64,000 nt of DNA, taken from assembly GCA_016801885.1 (NCBI GenBank), contig CM028882.1:19299047-19363046 (forward strand), given 5' to 3'. The position numbers and the translations under genes were made by a program. This DNA comes from Toxotes chatareus. Lineage: Eukaryota; Chordata; Actinopteri; Toxotidae. Each line of letters opens with the position of its first letter. Positions within the stretch are counted from its first letter, which is position 1. The notes below the pieces were generated by a model that worked only from the letters and a program-made list of their open reading frames with translations, did no database searches and was not told the origin of the DNA. Positions 60,939 to 64,000 of this stretch are shown one piece after another.

Positions 60939-62649
60939 CATACAAAATGTGCTGTACAGGACATGGACACAAAAAATTTGCTGTTTTTGAGGCATAAAAA
61001 ACCCCCAATTATTTCCATTTTTCGGAACACTGAAAGGGCTGTTTTAAAAAATATGTTGAACTGTGGAAATTCCAGCATAAAATTCAGAACTGAGAGCCAC
61101 TCTTTTACAGCCACAGTGTGTGCAAACAGGCAACGTGGACTGTGAAATCCCAGTTTGCAGCTGATACACACAAAAAAATTCACAAAAAAAATTGGGTGAA
61201 AACAGGACATGGAATAAAGGCAGAGCTAAACTATGCTAGGCTGCTTCCCACTTCAGTATTGCTGTTAAGATTGTGAATGCAAGTTAAGTTTTATCCCCAG
61301 ATCACACTGAATAATGGATAATACTAGGAGAAGGAGGGGTGCAACATCATAGAAGAAATGTACACACACTCTATAAAACTGAACGGCAGTCTTGAAGAAT
61401 GCAGGAAAACCATTGAGAATTAACTCCTGAATAAGAATACAGACTGTTTAATGGATAATATATAAGGTTTTTGTAGTTATTAAGGATTCCAGGACTACTG
61501 GAGAAAGAAAACAGATCAAAAGAAGGAAAAGTGGCCTCAGATTCATGTGAGCCTAGAGCCTTCTATTTATCAATACAGAGCACAAGGACCACACAAGGTT
61601 AGTGGTGATTTCTTACGTCTGCAGTCTTAATTTGCCCAGCTGCAGGGCAAACATGTGTTCCTCGATTTTATCTAAAAGCGCAACAACAAGCAAAGGTTTC
61701 TGATGATCACAAATGTAATAGCACAGACAAGGGCACCCTTTCACACTCAACTTGTGGACTTTTTTTGTAGAAAGCCCTCATGTCAGACACCATGCTCTTG
61801 GCAGCGTTCACAGTGGACACTCAGGTTGTTTGTTATGACACTCTCAGTTTCCACCAGTTACAAAAAAGCTGAAGTGTGGTGGATTTTGGACTTAAAAGAA
61901 AACCATGTGTATGTTCTTGAGACATAAAAGTAAGATAACGTGACCCCCTCCCATCCTCTTAGCTTGTTGTTTCCTGCTTTTTAACTTAACCAGGACTATT
62001 CCATCGATGGACTGGCCTGAGCATTGCTTCCAACGAACTGCCTCAGTATTTGGACATTTAAGAAATGGTCAAACCTGTCTCAAGCCTCTTGAGAATGAGT
62101 CAGAGGTTATTCACAGTATCTAATGGGAGGTGCATCTGCTGAAGACTGAAAAACACTAGATTCTTTTTATTTAACATGTGAACATTATTTTCCATAAATC
62201 CTGCTTCCTGATGAGCAGCAGTATTTACCAGGTCTATATTTACATTGAACTGTAGAGGACAGCTGAACAATGCAATTATGGATGTGTAATGTCACCCCTA
62301 ATTACGCCTACATGGGTTATTCTGAGAACCATTTTGCTGAGTCACTCTTTATCTACGCCTCTGGCACATCATCGCCAGCAGTGGACCTCTACATGGCGCA
62401 TTTGGTTTGTTGCTGCGAGGCGAGAGGATGAATGGTGCATTTATTTTTCTCACCAAGAGACCCAAGCTCTATCAGTTTTCTCGACAAAAAAGAAAAAAAA
62501 AGAAAAAAGAAAGACAAAAGAAAACGTGTCTGTAACTGTGAACAGCACACACACTTATTGACTCAATGGGACAAGGGCTGTCAGCAGCAACACTTCAATT
62601 TACTAATTGTTTAATTCTGCTGACCTGTGTGAGTGTGTGTGTATGATGT

Positions 62650-62713
<64 letters not shown>

Positions 62714-64000
62714 TGACTTTAATGTTTTTCTGTAGAAAGTGTCAGTGCCTCCTCTGGCTGCTATGTACTACAGATCTATTGTAATATTGATAAGAACAGA
62801 GACCAGATTTCCTGGTGCAGGCCTCGCTTTGCTGTCTGTCATGTGAATGTTTCACTTGATGGAGAGATCAGTGGTTTATCACTATGCTGAGAAAGTCTTA
62901 TTGAGCTGAAACTCAGTGTTAATCAGTGATATGAAGTACATGGCTTTTCAGTGATCACCCTCAAGGGACCAAAGGATCTTATAGGACACCAGCTTGACTT
63001 AGTGATATCTGGCTCTGTATTACTTTGTATTTGGTGTATGTGATGGGAGGCTAAGATTGAAAACACTGTATTATTTATTTCAAAATATTTTGTGTTTTCT
63101 GTTACCTATTTATTGATCAGTTACTGTGCTTTTATTCTGAAAGTTAAGCAAAGTGGAGCTGATCAAAGAGCGAGAACACTGTACAGATTTTTAATATCTT
63201 CAATCAGAGCAAATTTGATTCATGCCATTGAGCTCTTGCTTTGTGAGACTGAGCTGTATTTGAGTTTAGGGGATGTTATTTGTGATGAACTGAAGGAGCA
63301 TGAACTTTGAGTTATGTGAATAATGCAGACTCTACAATACATTTGTCATCGTTGTCTCATCTAGTTATAGTACAGTAAAATGTTCAATCAGAGATACAAG
63401 CACATTCATGGATGTACAATCTATCAAGTGTACTGCAGCAGAAAAATCTCTCCTCACCAGTGCTACTGTTGTCAAATTTTTCCTGAAAAAGTAATCGAGC
63501 ATGAACATGTCAATACCACCCATAGCCAGTTTTAGTTGGATGATTTGCAGGCTTTGAGCAGGACATCAAGGCTACAATCCATACCACACAGAGCTGCTTG
63601 GAGATTCAAATGACTGATTAACCAAAATGGTTGAGAGTAAGAGCTCTGTGCACTTGTGCACCTAGTCCCTGCCTTCATCAGAAATGGTTATTTTTCTCTC
63701 CAGAAATACAAACAGCTATAGCAATGCAATTATAACAAAAATAGCCACTGAGGTCATGGATTCATGACTGATTCATGACTCCAATAAATATCAGTTGTAA
63801 TGCTGCCCAGACCCCCCAAAACCATGGCTTTATGTGGTGAGAATGCTGCTTTGTTTGTTTTTAAAAAGTATGAATTATGGCTTAAAGGTGACAGATGCAG
63901 TAATCTGCCCCTTGATCACCATCCTTTTCCCTGAAACCCCCTATATTGTCTCTGCCCTTACTGTGTTTGGACCAAACTGCACGGTCTGAGTTTCACAACC
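60939..64000 (+). other. adra2b: adra2b 3' UTR and downstream sequence
   Basis: No further exon is visible. AATAAA motifs occur at 61212-61217 and 63783-63788, so a short or a nearly 2.9 kb 3' UTR is possible. A (TG)30 microsatellite lies at 62652-62711. Confidence 0.5.
62652..62711. repeat. (TG)30 microsatellite
   Basis: Uninterrupted TG run within the likely adra2b 3' UTR. Confidence 0.97.

Overview
The window looks like nuclear DNA of a teleost fish, probably a percomorph. The evidence is spliced vertebrate genes with compact GT-AG introns, AT-rich noncoding sequence, abundant CA/TG microsatellites, Tc1-type transposon debris, and a gene set (msh3, myorg, izumo1, dusp2, adra2b) whose proteins I can read exon by exon. 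No rRNA, tRNA, CRISPR or bacterial feature is visible.

Layout from left to right. (1) 141-17194, minus: msh3, the first 20 coding exons from the start codon and PCNA-binding motif to the exon carrying the Walker A loop; the last exons lie beyond base 1. Its introns hold a dead Tc1/mariner fragment, a degenerate interspersed repeat and many dinucleotide tracts, some touching splice sites. (2) 19024-28609, plus: a cluster of short Ly6/uPAR three-finger genes. Two are intact with three coding exons each. The middle one has an exactly duplicated promoter plus signal-peptide exon and no visible last exon. The cluster is made of repeatedly copied blocks and holds a near-perfect long hairpin. (3) 28610-33946: gene-free, with a fold-back element and a MITE-like element. 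(4) 33947-38656, minus: myorg, a GH31 glycosidase, five coding exons, with upstream noncoding exon(s) near 40.8 kb. (5) 42011-45286, plus: izumo1, nine coding exons, head to head with myorg. (6) 49136-51145, plus: dusp2, four exons, with an immediate-early-type promoter and an AU-rich 3' UTR. (7) 59355-60938, plus: adra2b, a single coding exon with a likely intron in its 5' leader and a long 3' UTR.

Functional themes. msh3 is a mismatch-repair gene. dusp2 and adra2b are also neighbours in human 2q11.2, so this part is conserved synteny. The pairing most worth following is a young Ly6/uPAR cluster about 13 kb from izumo1: Izumo1 is part of the sperm complex that, in fish, is recognised by an egg Ly6/uPAR protein (Bouncer). 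Nothing here proves the Ly6 genes act in fertilisation; proximity is the only link. All splice structures were read by eye from splice consensus, reading frame and remembered family sequence, without any alignment run.
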